Assembly: GCA_007570785.1 (NCBI GenBank)
Contig: ML661900.1
Span: forward strand, 9,184,039 to 9,248,038
Origin: Antilocapra americana
Lineage: Eukaryota; Chordata; Mammalia; Artiodactyla; Antilocapridae
Reading direction: 5' to 3'
DNA length: 64,000 nucleotides
The notes beneath the pieces are model-generated. The model worked only from the letters and a program-made list of their open reading frames with translations, was not told where the DNA came from and ran no database searches. The position numbers and the translations under genes were made by a program. Of the stretch, positions 20,671-32,605 are shown piece by piece (the first letter of the stretch is position 1; every line of letters begins with the position of its first letter).

Positions 20671-23391
20671 AAATATGTGTATAAAGGAAAGCAAATGATT
20701 GCAAAGAAAGCTCAGGAATACATCATCAAAAATATTTTTAAAAGCTTGCAGTATGGTAATATATTTGTATTTTATAAAGAAATAAATGACACGATCAAAC
20801 AATAGTTCACTTACCAAAAGTTTGAAGTAATAATAAAGGTAAATATTAATAGTATATACAAATTTACAGCTACCACAGTGATATGAAGTATCTCTACACT
20901 TTACTTGTTGTCTAAGTCACTGGTGCTATTAACTACTAATAATTATGTAGTAATTATTTAATTTAATAAAAATTCACTAATTATAATTAATTATTACTTA
21001 ATGCTAATAATCACCTGTTTTTATGATTGCAGAAGTTAACAAAAATAGATATGGTATGTAATTGTTTTTCCCAACAAACTCAAACTGCTCAGGTATTCTG
21101 AATTGTAATTGAAAATCTTTAGGAATTTCATGAAACAAAAGTTAGGAACCATGATTCAGAATGTCTTTGCAAGACAGAGGCAAGTTCTTTTCGTGTTATA
21201 GTTTTGAGGTATGATGATGACAGTTGATTCTGAAATCTCAGAGTCTTTTTTTTTTTTTTCTCCTCAGTTATGGTCTGTCTGTCTCCCTTAAGAAATCCTT
21301 TCTCCTTATGCTAAGAAGAGTAAATTCTCTTATTGTAATAAGAAATTTGTTACATATGGTAATAAGAATAAAGAATGTGTCAAGAAATCAGAAATGCAGA
21401 CACTCTATACCCTTTCTCCACCAGTTCAGCTCCAAACACAAGAACAGTTTCCAAAAAAAAAAAATAGTTTCCATAGAGTGGTACGTATCAAAGTCATAGA
21501 TGAGATATCCTTTGGGAAATTAAAAAATATAAACAGCAAATAAAACTAGAAAACTTCATTAGTGAAGGAAATTGACACAATCAGAGCTGTGGCTTATATC
21601 CAGGTATTGTTTTAGAATTATGTTGTTTGCATATTGCTCATTGTTTGGATTTTAATTCCATTCAAGAGAAGGTCTAGGCCACAGTGAAGTCCTACACCTT
21701 TAAGAAGTTCTTATTGTACAAAACTTATCAAATAACAATAGTTGTTTCAAGAGACTAGTGAGGGTTTTTATAAAGTTATTACTTAATTTTAGTCTCCCCA
21801 TCTATACTTAATCTCAAAGAAACATTCCAATATATATGTGAGAATAAATGGAACATAAACAAAATACTTTAACTTCTTAAAAGCAGATTACTGATATTAC
21901 TAGTTTCCTGTTATTGCTTTGTTGAGTTTTATAGGGAAGAGAGAAATGCTACAGAGGTTTTTTTTATATTTAACTTAAGATTGAATTCAGTTTTGTATGG
22001 TAAGCAAGAATATGTGTGCATGTCCTAGTAAAAGAGAAAGAAAAAGGAAGAGAAGAGACTCAGAGTTCAAAGTTCATATCCAGTAATGCAATGTACACTA
22101 TTATCTGAGGCCAACATCTAAGAACTATTCAGATCAGTTCTCTATTATATAAGTCGCTATCCCAAGGATGAGGCTTTTTATGGATTTTGTTGTTTTTTCT
22201 TTATGCAAGGAACTTTATTTCAAAGGGAGGTTTCAATTCCATTCTGTTGGACCTCAATAAATCTAGGCCAACAACTAAATTGCCAGAGGGCACAATAAAG
22301 CTGAATGAGATCTAAAAAGATTTACTATTAGTCAATGTGTGGCGAGAAATTCATTCAGCCATTAAAGATTGCATTTCCCAACAAAAAGAGAAAAAAAAAA
22401 TGACATGGGAGTCAATCTATATCAACAGATTGCTGTTGAAATCCAGAGTTGTTAATTTGACAGTGAGCTGTAGCATTACCTGTATCATCATCTACATCTC
22501 AGAACATCCAATAATCTTCAGGAAAAAAAAAATGATTGCAACAAATATTTTGTGGAATGCATCTTTCGTAAAAGTCCTCACAGGGGAAAGCAATTCCCAC
22601 CAGGTTTAACCTGTGAATTACGTCTGAATATATAGTTATTACAATTTTCCATTTCTGAGCTGATGGCTGGCTGTGCCTACCTTTCTGTAAAGTTGAATTG
22701 CTTATATGTGAAGGAGGAGGTAAATTCAATGTAAAATAATAGAGAAAGTAATCAAGAGCAAACTTCTAAGGGGGTGATTTGATTGTCTTCAGATTGATTG
22801 CACTGAATGAAAGACTTGCATTTAATTTCCTTCTTTTTCATGTTTCTCATTGATTGTTCTACACACGTTTTGAGTAAAATGATCAAAATATTACTTTTCA
22901 TAAATAATTTGAAGCTTTATTAATGTTGTTCCTGATCAATATTATTTTTAAAATGCTTATTTTAATGAAATGAAAAATCAACACTTAGAAATAGTTTCTT
23001 TAGGCATCCCTATGTTGGCCAGTTTATTTGTAATTTATGTTAATATGGAAATATCGCTATATTAACTAGTACATAATTTTTTTGCTTGACTAAATCAGGG
23101 GAAAACTTAATTTATGGTGAGAGTCAGATAAACTTCATTTAGTCATTGCTGTGAATTGGGATGGATAGATAGATGATAGATAGAACACATAGATTATAAC
23201 TCACAAGCCAAATTCTAATCTTGATCCACTTAAAAGGTTGCTGGTCATAATGCAATTGACCATTTTTTCCCTTGAAAGTAGCTAGAATTTAATATGATAG
23301 TCTTCGCTTGAGATTGAATAGATCTAAGTGTTTATCTGTTTATTTAGAGTCTTTAAGTACATTAACAAATAGACTGACTTATCACCAAAGA
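20671..23391. other. Long single-copy block
   Basis: No transposon or gene is recognised in 2.7 kb. It has homopolymer runs near 21247 (T), 21450 (A) and 22390 (A) and a short GATA-rich run near 23160. The section 22330-22740 is less AT-rich and contains a TTAATTTGACAG word. Confidence 0.45.
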
Positions 23392-23670
23392 CCCCTTCAT
23401 GAAACAGAGTCTTGTGGTGCAAAGGGGCTTGTGTAGCACAATGAAGCTGTGAACTGTGCTGTGCAGGACCACCCAAGACGGATGGGCTATAGCAAGCCGT
23501 TCTGACAAATTATCCACCGGAGGATAAAATGGCAACCCAGTCCAGTATTCTTGCCTAGAGAATCCACAGACAGTATGAAAAGGCACAAAAAAAAAAAAAA
23601 AAAGAAAAAGAAATGAAACTGCAAGACGAAGCCCCCAGGTTGGAAGGTGATCAATGTGCTACTAGGGAAG

Positions 23671-23875
23671 TAAGTGAAAGTGTTAGTCACTCAGTCATGT
23701 CTGACTCTTTGTGACCACATGGGTTGTAGCAAGCCAGGCTCCTCTGTCCATGGAATTCTCCAGGTAAGAGTGGGTATCTATTCCCTTCTCCAAGGGATCT
23801 TCCCAACCCAGGGATCAAACCTGGATCTCCTGCACTGCAGGCAGATTCTTCACTGTCTGAGCCACTAGGGAAGCC
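23671..23875 (-). mobile_element. Bov-tA type SINE nested in BovB
   Basis: Complete antisense copy. CTACTAGGGAAG is repeated exactly at 23659-23670 and 23876-23887, a clean 12-bp target duplication within the BovB leader. Confidence 0.93.
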
Positions 23876-24084
23876 CTACTAGGGAAGAGTGGAGGGCAGT
23901 TACTAATAGCTCCAGAAAGAATGAAGTGGCTGGGACAAAACAGAAAGGACACTGAGTTGTGGATATGTACGATGGTGAAAGTAAAGTCTGATGCTATAAA
24001 GAAGAATAATATCACATAGGAACCTTGAAGTTAGGTCCATAAATCAAGATAAATTGGATGTAATCAAGCAGGAGATGACAAGAT

Positions 24085-26760
24085 TGAACATCAACATCTT
24101 AGGATGTTTCCTAAGAAACATGGATGAGCTAAAATGGATGGAATAGGGCAAATTTAATTCAGATGACCATTATATCTACCACTGTGGGCAAGAATCTTAG
24201 AATAAATGGAGTAGCCCTTATAGTCAACAAAAGAGTCCAAAATGCAGTATTTGGTGCAGTCTCAAAACCAACAGAATGATCTCAGTTCATTTCCAAGGCA
24301 AATTATTCAACATCACAGTAAATCCAAGTCTAAGCCCCATCCACTGCTGCTAAAGAAGCTGAATTTTACTGGTTCTCTGAAGACCTATTAGACCTTTTAA
24401 ACTAACACCAAAAATAGATGTCCTTTTTATCATAGTGGATTGAAATGCAAAAGTAGGAAGTCAAGAGATGCTCGGAATAACAAGCAGGTTTGACTTTGGA
24501 GTATAAAATGAAGTAGAGCAAAGGCAAATAGTTTTGTCAGGAGAACATGCTGGTCATGGCACACACCCTTTTTCCAACAATTCAAGAGATGAGTACACAT
24601 GGACATCAGCAGACGGCCAGTACTGAAATCAGATTGATTATAATCTTTGCAGCCAAAGATGAAGAAGCTAATATAGTCAGCACAAGCAAGACCTAGAGCT
24701 GACTATGGCCCAGATCATGAGATCCTTGTTGCAAAATTTAGGCTTAAATTGAAGAAAGTAGAGAAAACCACTAGGCCATTCAGGTATGACCTAGATCAAA
24801 TCCCTTATGATTATGCAGTGGAGGTGACAAATAGATTCAAGAGATTAGATCTGGCAGATAGAGTGCTTGAAGAATCATGGATGGAGATTCACAACACTAT
24901 TCAGGAGGCAGTGACCAAAACCATCCCAAAGAAAAAGAAATGCCTGAAGACAAAGTGAGTGTCTGAGGAGGCTTTACAAACATCTGAGAAAAGCAGAGAA
25001 ACAAAAGACAAGGAGCACGGGAAAGATATAACCAACTGAATGCAGAGTTCCAGAAAATAGCAAGGAGATATAAAAAAGCCTTCTTAAGTAAACAATGCAA
25101 AGAAATAGGGGGAAATAATAGACTGGAAAAGGTCTCTTGAAGAAAATTGGTGATCCAAGGGAACATTTCATGCAAGGATGGGCACCATAAGGACAGAAAT
25201 GGTTAGGACCTAACAGAAACAGAGGAGATTAAGAACAGGTAGGAAGATAAACAGAAGAACTATACCAAAAAGGTCTTAATGACCCAGATAACCACAATGA
25301 TGTGGTTATCAACTAGAACCAGACATCCTGGATTGTGAAGTCAAGTGGGCCTTAGGAAGCATCCTATGAACAAAGCTAGTGAAGGTGATGAAATTCCAAC
25401 TGAGCTATTTCAAATCCTAAAAGATGATGTTGAAGTACTACACTTGATATGCCAGCAAATTTGGAAAACTCAGCAGTGGCCACAGAATTGGAAAAGTTTC
25501 CATTCCAATCCCAAGAAGGCAATGCCTAAGAATATTCAAACTTCCATATAAGTGTGCTCATTTCATGTGCTAGTAAGATTATACTAAAACCATCAAGTTA
25601 GACTTAAGCAGTATGTGAACTGAGAAATTCCAGATGTACAAGCTGGATTTCGAAGAGGCAGAGGAAGCAGAGATCACTTGTTGAATGATGGAGAAAGCAA
25701 GGGAGTTCTAGAAAAACATCTATTTCTGCTTCATTGACTATGCTAGAGCCTTGACTGTGTGGATCAAAACAAACTGGAAAGTTCTTAAAGAGATGGAAAT
25801 ACCAGACAACCTTACCTGTCTCCTAGGAAACCTGTATGAAGGTCAAGAAGCAACAGTTAGAACTGAGCATGGAACAATGGACTGGTTCTAAATTCGGAAA
25901 TGAAAGCGAAAATGCTGTATATTGTCACTCTGCTTATTTAACTTCTGTGCAGAGTACATCATGTGAATTGATGGACAAATCACTAGCTGGGGTCAAGATT
26001 GCTGGGAGAAATCTCAAGAACCTCAGATATGCAGATGATAGCACTCTAATGGCAGAAAGTGAAGAAGAATTGAAGTTTCTTGATGAGGATGAAACAGGAG
26101 AATAAAAAACCTGGCTGGAAACTCAGCATTCAAAAAAGTAAAATTGGCATCCAGGCCAATCTCTTCATGGCAAATAGAAGGGGAAGCATGGAAGCAATAA
26201 CAGACTTTACTTTTGGGGACTCCAAAATCACTGCTGATAGTGACTGCAGCCATGAAATTAAAAGATGCTTCCTCTTAGAAGGAAAACTGACAAACCTTGC
26301 CAGTGTTAAAAAGCAGAGACAAAAGCCCTTGCAGACAAAAGTGCATATAGCCAAAGCTATGGTTTTTCCACTAGTCTTGTGTGGATGTGAGCGTTGAACC
26401 AAAAAGAAGGCTGAGCACCAAAGAATTGATGCTTTTGAACTGTGGTGTTGGAGTCAATTCTTGAGAGTCCCTTGGACTGCAAGGAGATCAAACCAGTCAA
26501 TCCTAAAGGAAATCAACCCTGAAGATTCATTGGAAAGTCTGATGCTGAAGCTGAAACTCTAATACTTTGGCCACCCGATGTGAAGAGTCAATTCAATAGA
26601 AAAGACCCTGATGCTCAGAAAGACTGAAGCCAGAAGGAGAAAGAGGCAGCAGAGGATGAAATGGTTAGATAACATCACCAACTCAATGGACATGAATTTG
26701 GGCAGTCTCTGGAAAATAGTAGAGGACAAGTGAGCCAGAGGAGCTATAGTCCATGGTGTC
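24085..26760 (+). pseudogene. BovB ORF2, decayed endonuclease plus reverse transcriptase
   Basis: The whole ORF2 can be followed in broken frames. The GDWN box of the endonuclease is replaced by V-D-stop at about 24435-24450. The linker appears at 24749-24958 ('KTTRPFRYDLDQIPYDYAVE'). The RT start is at 25345-25551 ('NKASEGDEIPTELFQILKDD'). The palm keeps YADD at 26028-26039 ('NLRYADDSTLMAES'). The C-terminus is spread over 26080-26397 and beyond, with a stop right after 'LCGCER'. Catalytic residues of the polymerase survive, but the reading frame is lost many times. Confidence 0.87.
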
Positions 26761-26804
26761 ACAAAGAGTCAGACATGACTTAGCAACTGAACCATTACCA
26801 AAGA

Positions 26805-29131
26805 AGCTGCTTATTGCATTGTTTAATATCTGATTGTACTAGAAATGTGGAGGTTGTGATGCCCTTTGTTTATATTTTTAACTGAATAGGAAAATAATTT
26901 TTAAATAGATGGCTATGCCCTGTCATCTAAATGTATCACATCTTTTTATGAAAAACAGTACTATTAATTTTACCTCTATTGTGTGAGTTTCTTTTAGTAT
27001 TAAAGTGAATTTTTACTACTTTATCTCTCTCTTCAGTAAGATATCTAATAAATATGCATAGGAAATATTTGGCAATCCAAGAATAATGGGGTGCTATACT
27101 ATAGTTTATAGTAAAACTGTTGAATTCTGATGTTCACTAAATTTCTCTGCTTAAAATAAAGAGGAAATGAAGTTAAATCCTAATATAGCCTTTAATATCA
27201 ACTATTATTTTTTGAAATTCCATACTCATGCTTCTAGGTAATTTGCCTAGCAGTGGAGTGCAATTTATCCAGGAAAGAGCTTGTTAGGTAATGTAATTAT
27301 CAGTTAACTTGAAATGTATAAATTGCATTATAAATTACACTAATTTTTATATGTAATTCAAGTAATATCAGGATCCTGTGGGGCTAGTGTCTATGATAAA
27401 CTTTATAATATAGAAAAGAATATTGAAAGAAATACAGTGTTGGCATCTATGATCATGGAAATCTCAATTTTCTGTTTATCTTTCTCAAAGAGCATTAAAA
27501 AATATATAAATCATAGTGTGAATTTTTCCAAACTTCCTTTCTTCTTCACTTACTACTGTCAGTATTATCAAAAGCTCTTTCCAAATGATAAGATTATAAG
27601 ACCCATTTTTTTTTCTTTTTCTCATTCATTTCACCTCTATAGTTTTTCACTCTTGTAAATAGATCTTGTTTGTTTATAATAAAACATTCAACTCTCATTC
27701 TCTGTCTTCACCCTAATTTTCTGAGTATCTATCACAAAATTTCAAGAGTGAAACTCAAATTTTGTTTACTTTAGAACATTTTTAAGGATGTATCTCGTTT
27801 AGCAGTTGTCAAAATGAACTGTGAAATAACATGAGCAAGTTACCTTCTTTGCCAGTAATTTGGAGACATCTCGTATCATGTTTCCCCTCTATCCATGCAT
27901 TTCTTAAAAGCTTGAATGGGAAAAAATTTTTGGACATATGGAGAGGAATTTAAATTCCTTGTGTATGGTACTCAGATCCATTATGTTATGCATTTGAACG
28001 TATCTACTGTACAGTCTTCACTGAATCAAGGCAGGGGAGGACAGAGAGGCATGCATATAGAAGCAAGACTGTCATGTCTTTGGTCTTAAGTGATGAGTGG
28101 TTGGGAAGTAAAGACTGATAGACTTGAAGTACTAGCAAAGGAAATTAATTGTATAGTATCCATATGTCAAAATTGTATCCATACTATCCATATGGCATAT
28201 TATTTACTAGGCCATAATTATTCAAAAGAAAGGAAGATGAAATATTGGTACTGTTGAGTAGTTATTGAAAAAAGAGTGGACTGTGGTTTACATGCTGAAT
28301 GTGTTGGTGGGAAAGAGAAATATAGGAGAGCAATATAGGGGAAGAGAAAAACTGGATGAAGCCAGAAATCTGGGACAGTATTTTCAGAAGATAAAGGACA
28401 ACAATACAAGCATAAGGGAGGAAATGTTTTTGAAAGGCTTGTAATTTAGCTAAGTACAGAATGCAATTCATAGATAAATTGTTTTTAATAGATAAATTTC
28501 CATAATGTCCTTACTCTGATATAATAAAATAGTATTTCATCCTGTATTTGCAAATATTCCAATTTTTAGAAATTTAATTCATTGTCTTTTTATTTATCTC
28601 TGTTCTTTACCTTTTGGGCATTAGCATCTCCCATTTCCTTCACATTAACACATCCCTGGCTTCCTGCCATTTGCTTATTATCACCTCCACTGAAGAAAAA
28701 CCAAAGAATAAATAAATAACTCAAAGGAAAAAAGACACACTCTAGTCACTTATTCTAACTCTTAACCATTTTGCTAATACTTTGGATAAGAGATGAAGTT
28801 TAAAATATAGGCTCTGATAAATCTTCAGGTTTTTTCTGAAGTTTTATGACCCAGACAGCAAGTTACTTTTAAAAAGAAGGCTGCGATTTAAAGGAAGGAT
28901 GTCTTTGAGTTTTTACTTTTAGCAAATGAAGGAGTATTTGCTAATCATAGTTTTTTTCATACTGATGCTATTAAAAAACATAAATGAAGATCTTAAGGAG
29001 ATGTAGTTATATTTACATCCAGGATATTTAAAAAATATTCTATGAAAAAGTATACATAATAATTTATTTCAATAATTTAAATTTTGTTATTGAAATAAAA
29101 TATATATATAAATTATCATATATAATATATA
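26805..29131. other. Single-copy spacer
   Basis: No repeat family or exon recognised in 2.3 kb. It ends in a (TA)n tract at about 29098-29130. Confidence 0.45.
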
Positions 29132-29243
29132 TATGGAGAAGGGCATGGCAACCTACTCCAGTATTCTTGCCTGAAGAATCCCATGGACAGAGGAGCCTGG
29201 CAGGCTAAGAGGCCATAGGGTCACAAAAATTTGGACACAGCCA
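29132..29243 (+). mobile_element. 5'-truncated SINE
   Basis: Starts 'GGAGAAGGGCATGGCAACC' and ends 'TTTGGACACAGCCATG'. The head is lost and the copy sits between AT dinucleotide tracts. Confidence 0.85.
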
Positions 29244-29267
29244 TGTATATATATATATGTGTGTAGG

Positions 29268-29476
29268 CTTCCCAGCTGGTGCTAGTGGTAAAGAATCCAC
29301 CTGCCAATGCAGGAGATTCCATTCTGATCCCTGGGTGGGGAAGATTCCCTGGAGTAGAAAATGGCAATTCACTCTAGTATTCTTGCCTGGAAAATTTCAT
29401 GGACCCCTGCAGGCTAGAATCCATGTGGTTGTAAAGAGTTGAACACAATTGAGCGATTAAGTACATGCACGCTTGA
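29268..29476 (+). mobile_element. Bov-tA type SINE with microsatellite tail
   Basis: The head 'GGCTTCCCAGCTGGTGCTAG' and body 'GGGAAGATTCCCTGGAGTAG' are followed by 'GAGCGATTAAGTACATGCAC'. The tail passes straight into the CG/CA repeat, which probably grew from it. Confidence 0.88.
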
Positions 29477-29489
29477 GCGTACGCGCACG

Positions 29490-29547
<58 letters not shown>

Positions 29548-29552
29548 CATAT
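29477..29552. repeat. 76-bp alternating purine-pyrimidine tract
   Basis: GCGTACGCGCACGCGCG-type sequence followed by (CA)n and GCACACACATAT alternates purine and pyrimidine without a break for 76 bp. Such (CG)n/(CA)n tracts are the classic Z-DNA formers. Confidence 0.92.
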
Positions 29553-29555
29553 TGT

Positions 29556-29603
29556 TGTTCAGTCACTAAGTCATGTCTGACTCTGCAAACCCATGGACTG
29601 CAA
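29556..29603 (-). mobile_element. SINE scrap
   Basis: 'GTTCAGTCACTAAGTCATGT' and 'CCCATGGACTGCAAAT' are the 3' end of an antisense Bov-tA SINE. Confidence 0.7.
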
Positions 29604-30159
29604 ATTTCAAATTATAACATTTTGATATCTGTTATCTACCTAAAATCAATAATAAAAAGAGATATGGTTAACTCAGTACCTATTTTGAATTGAATGTCAT
29701 AAATTTTCTATAAAAGTAAAGGATAGATGGTGGAAGGTGTTGAAGGAGAGTATGAATTAATATAGGCATTCTGCCTACATTTAAAGGCAGAATCTATTAC
29801 AGATTTTCACACTTTTGGTTTCCGTGAATTGTAAGACTGAAATTTTTGACCTTGTTTTCCAAAATCATTAAAACTGACACTAAAAACAGTAGCTATGATA
29901 CTGTGTTTTTAGATATTACTTGTTTTCCTAGAGATTACAACCCTTTGCATAAAAATATTAAAAAATGAAATAAAACTGCTATTCAGCATTATCATAATAT
30001 TTATTTATCTAATATTGATGGGATATTTATATCTTTTATATTTAAACTATAATGTGATAATCACTTAATAGCAGAAATCTTTTAAGTAACATAATTTGTA
30101 AACAAAAACTCCTTGTCTATATTTTGTTGTTTTGTCATGTGCCCATTCACAGCAGCAAC
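29604..30159. other. Single-copy spacer
   Basis: AT-rich, nothing recognised. Confidence 0.4.
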
Positions 30160-30440
30160 CATAATAATGATAATAATAGCTAGCATTTAAGAGCATATTA
30201 TATGCTAATGTATGTTCAAGGAACATACATATACACACTTGTGTATACCCATTCATTTTATCCTCAAGCAAAAATAAATAAATAAATAACATTATAACAC
30301 AGGTGCTATTTAATTATCATAGCTTATAGAGGACAAATCTAAGGCTTAGAGACATACAATAACTTGCCCCAAATCTATAGATATGTGGATTTAAACACAG
30401 CAGATGTTAGGTGTTGACCTCCATCTTTACTGTTTTATGA
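30160..30440 (-). mobile_element. MIR SINE
   Basis: 'AATAATAGCTAGCATTTAAG', 'TATCCTCAAGCAA' (followed by an (AAAT)n insertion), 'ACAATAACTTGCCCCAAATC' and 'GGATTTAAACACAGCAG' follow reversed MIR. Confidence 0.75.
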
Positions 30441-32344
30441 TTTTAAGGCGTTGTACAAAACTCTAAATTACCAGAGATTGGAATCATCGAAACTAGTGAA
30501 AGCAAAGAGTGCATGAACTAATTTTGATGGATTCTTGGTGAAAAGTGCCGATGGTCAGGTTGGTTTTGAAGGAAAAATACGATGACACTCTCATCCTGAA
30601 TCTCTATAGAGGAATACCTAATAAATGTTAGGCATGTCCTATTTCTCTGTGATTCAGATTAGTAAATAATTATCTTATTTTTTTCTCAGTAATTTGTTTT
30701 CATCAAATTTGTATTGCTGTTTCAAATGGACATACTTTGAGTATTACTGTTGCTATCAATCAATGCTTTGGGTGAACACAGCTACTTATTATTTTGATAT
30801 CTGTTACTTGCTATAAGTGCATTTCAAGTCTTTGTATTATACATTTTCATTTATTATAATGTGCATTTAGATACATGCATATATATTCATATGTGCCATA
30901 GTTTCTAGTGAGCATCTGGTAAATTTAACATTATGATAAATTTCTGTAGATATGTTAATACTTTTACAAATAATATTGAATGATAGTATTTAGCATGTGA
31001 GTTCTTATTACTGAACAGGCTACCTAGAGAAATATATATATCAAGAGTCCTGCTAATTTGCAAACACTTGCTGTTCAGTTATTGCTATTTTGATTTTGTA
31101 TGAGTCCAAAATTTTCAGATCATGAAGTGTGATGTCAGTCATAGATTATTGAACATCTTGAAATTCTCTGAGTATATGAGAGAAGGATAATGGCTTCTCT
31201 AGTCCGAAGAGTAACTATTATTTTATTTACTTTTAATTTTGTAGTGAATGTGTCTGCATTTGACTCAGTAAGAGCACCATCTGGTGGCATCCAAGACTTC
31301 CAAAGCAGTCTGTAGACATATCTGTTGCCAGTGAGTTGGTGGGGTATAGAGTTAATTTATTTGAATAAAAGGTGTATACCTTTTAGATTGTTTTGTTTGT
31401 TCTAAGCTCAACAAGGCATTTATTTATTATTTTGAGTGAATAATCCATACATGAAATTGAATTCCATGAATAAAGTACATAAAAGTCTATCTTCCTATAA
31501 AAGAAAAAAAAAAACAAAACACCTTTTCTTGATTGCTGAATGTTAGGCGAAAGTTTACAGTGACTGGGGCTTAACCACAGGGAAATCAACTTGGTTGGAA
31601 CTGAAATATCTATAGCCCTGTTTTAGTTAGATATGGCAGCAGAGAAGCTGTTAAAAATAGATCAAGATTCACTGCCAAACACTCTATTTATTCTAATTCT
31701 TTGTAGTTGCAAAATATGTAAAAATTGCAATAACTTTTTACTGAAAATATTGCTTAAATGTTGGGATTATTTTAACTGAATTTTTGAAACATCTGTTACA
31801 TTCACAGTTTTGCCAGGATCATTCACATAAAAGTACATTTTATGCAAGAAAATGTTTAGACTGATGAATGACTAATGAGCTTGTAACAAGATATGGTTCC
31901 AGTAGAATATAATATCAAATTCAACAAAGAATACTATCTAATATTCTACTTATTGTGTTTCTTATAAAAGTAATATTTCCTAGGGAAAGAAGTATAGCTT
32001 ATAATATCTGTAGAAAGATAGTAATATAAACATCATGTAAGTGGAAAATTATTATCTATAAATTAGGAACATAGAAACTAATTTTAGTTAAGTTTTAACT
32101 ATTTTCCTATATGAATATAAATAAGAATCAATATTTCTTCTCTTTTGGTTAATTAAGTATGATCTTATTCTCCTGAATCAAGTGGAAAATGAAAATCCAT
32201 GTATTTAAATGCATTTTATAAATTTTCAAATCTGCAAATCTCTTCCCAAGATATCCTTTAAAATTCAAAAGGTTATAAATTACTTGGTATTAATTTTGAC
32301 TTTTATTAGTGAATTGAAAGATAATTTAAAAAATGACAGTGGTA
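30441..32344. other. Single-copy spacer
   Basis: No gene recognised. A CTCF-like word (ACCATCTGGTGGCAT) occurs at about 31278-31292. Confidence 0.4.
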
Positions 32345-32605
32345 AAAAATTGAAGTTCCAGAATCAGGCTGTCAGGGTTTAAACCTCTTGTTCCTTTCTA
32401 GCATGTTCTTTTGGACAAATACATGAAACTTTGCTATGTCCATGCAAGAGCTATGGCTGTAGGCCATAGCTTCCTTATGTCTCAAGTGGAGATCAGAGTT
32501 CCAGCTTCATAGGGTTGCAATATATTATTTAACACAAACAAAAAGCTTGGAGTAGTGCCTACTTTTATCAAGCATTAAATAAATAATAGCTAGTATCTAC
32601 TGAAA
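32345..32605 (+). mobile_element. MIR SINE
   Basis: 'CCAGAATCAGGCTGTCAGGG', 'CTTCCTTATGTCTCAAGTGG', 'CTTCATAGGGTTGC' and 'GGAGTAGTGCCTAC' are in MIR order. Confidence 0.7.

Larger units (their letters stand above)
23392..26796 (+). mobile_element. Near full-length BovB LINE, decayed
   Basis: Sense BovB from leader through endonuclease, linker, reverse transcriptase and C-terminal region to the 'GACTTAGCAACTGAAC' tail, about 3.2 kb once the nested SINE is subtracted, matching the expected full length. An ACCAAAGA repeat at 23384-23391 and 26797-26804 is a candidate target duplication. Many frameshifts and stops mean it is an old copy. The 5' ~40 bp are too diverged to place exactly. Confidence 0.9.

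Noticed and set aside
29439..29693. 84-codon frame with a long His-Thr repeat
   Set aside because: It translates the CA microsatellite between SINE pieces.
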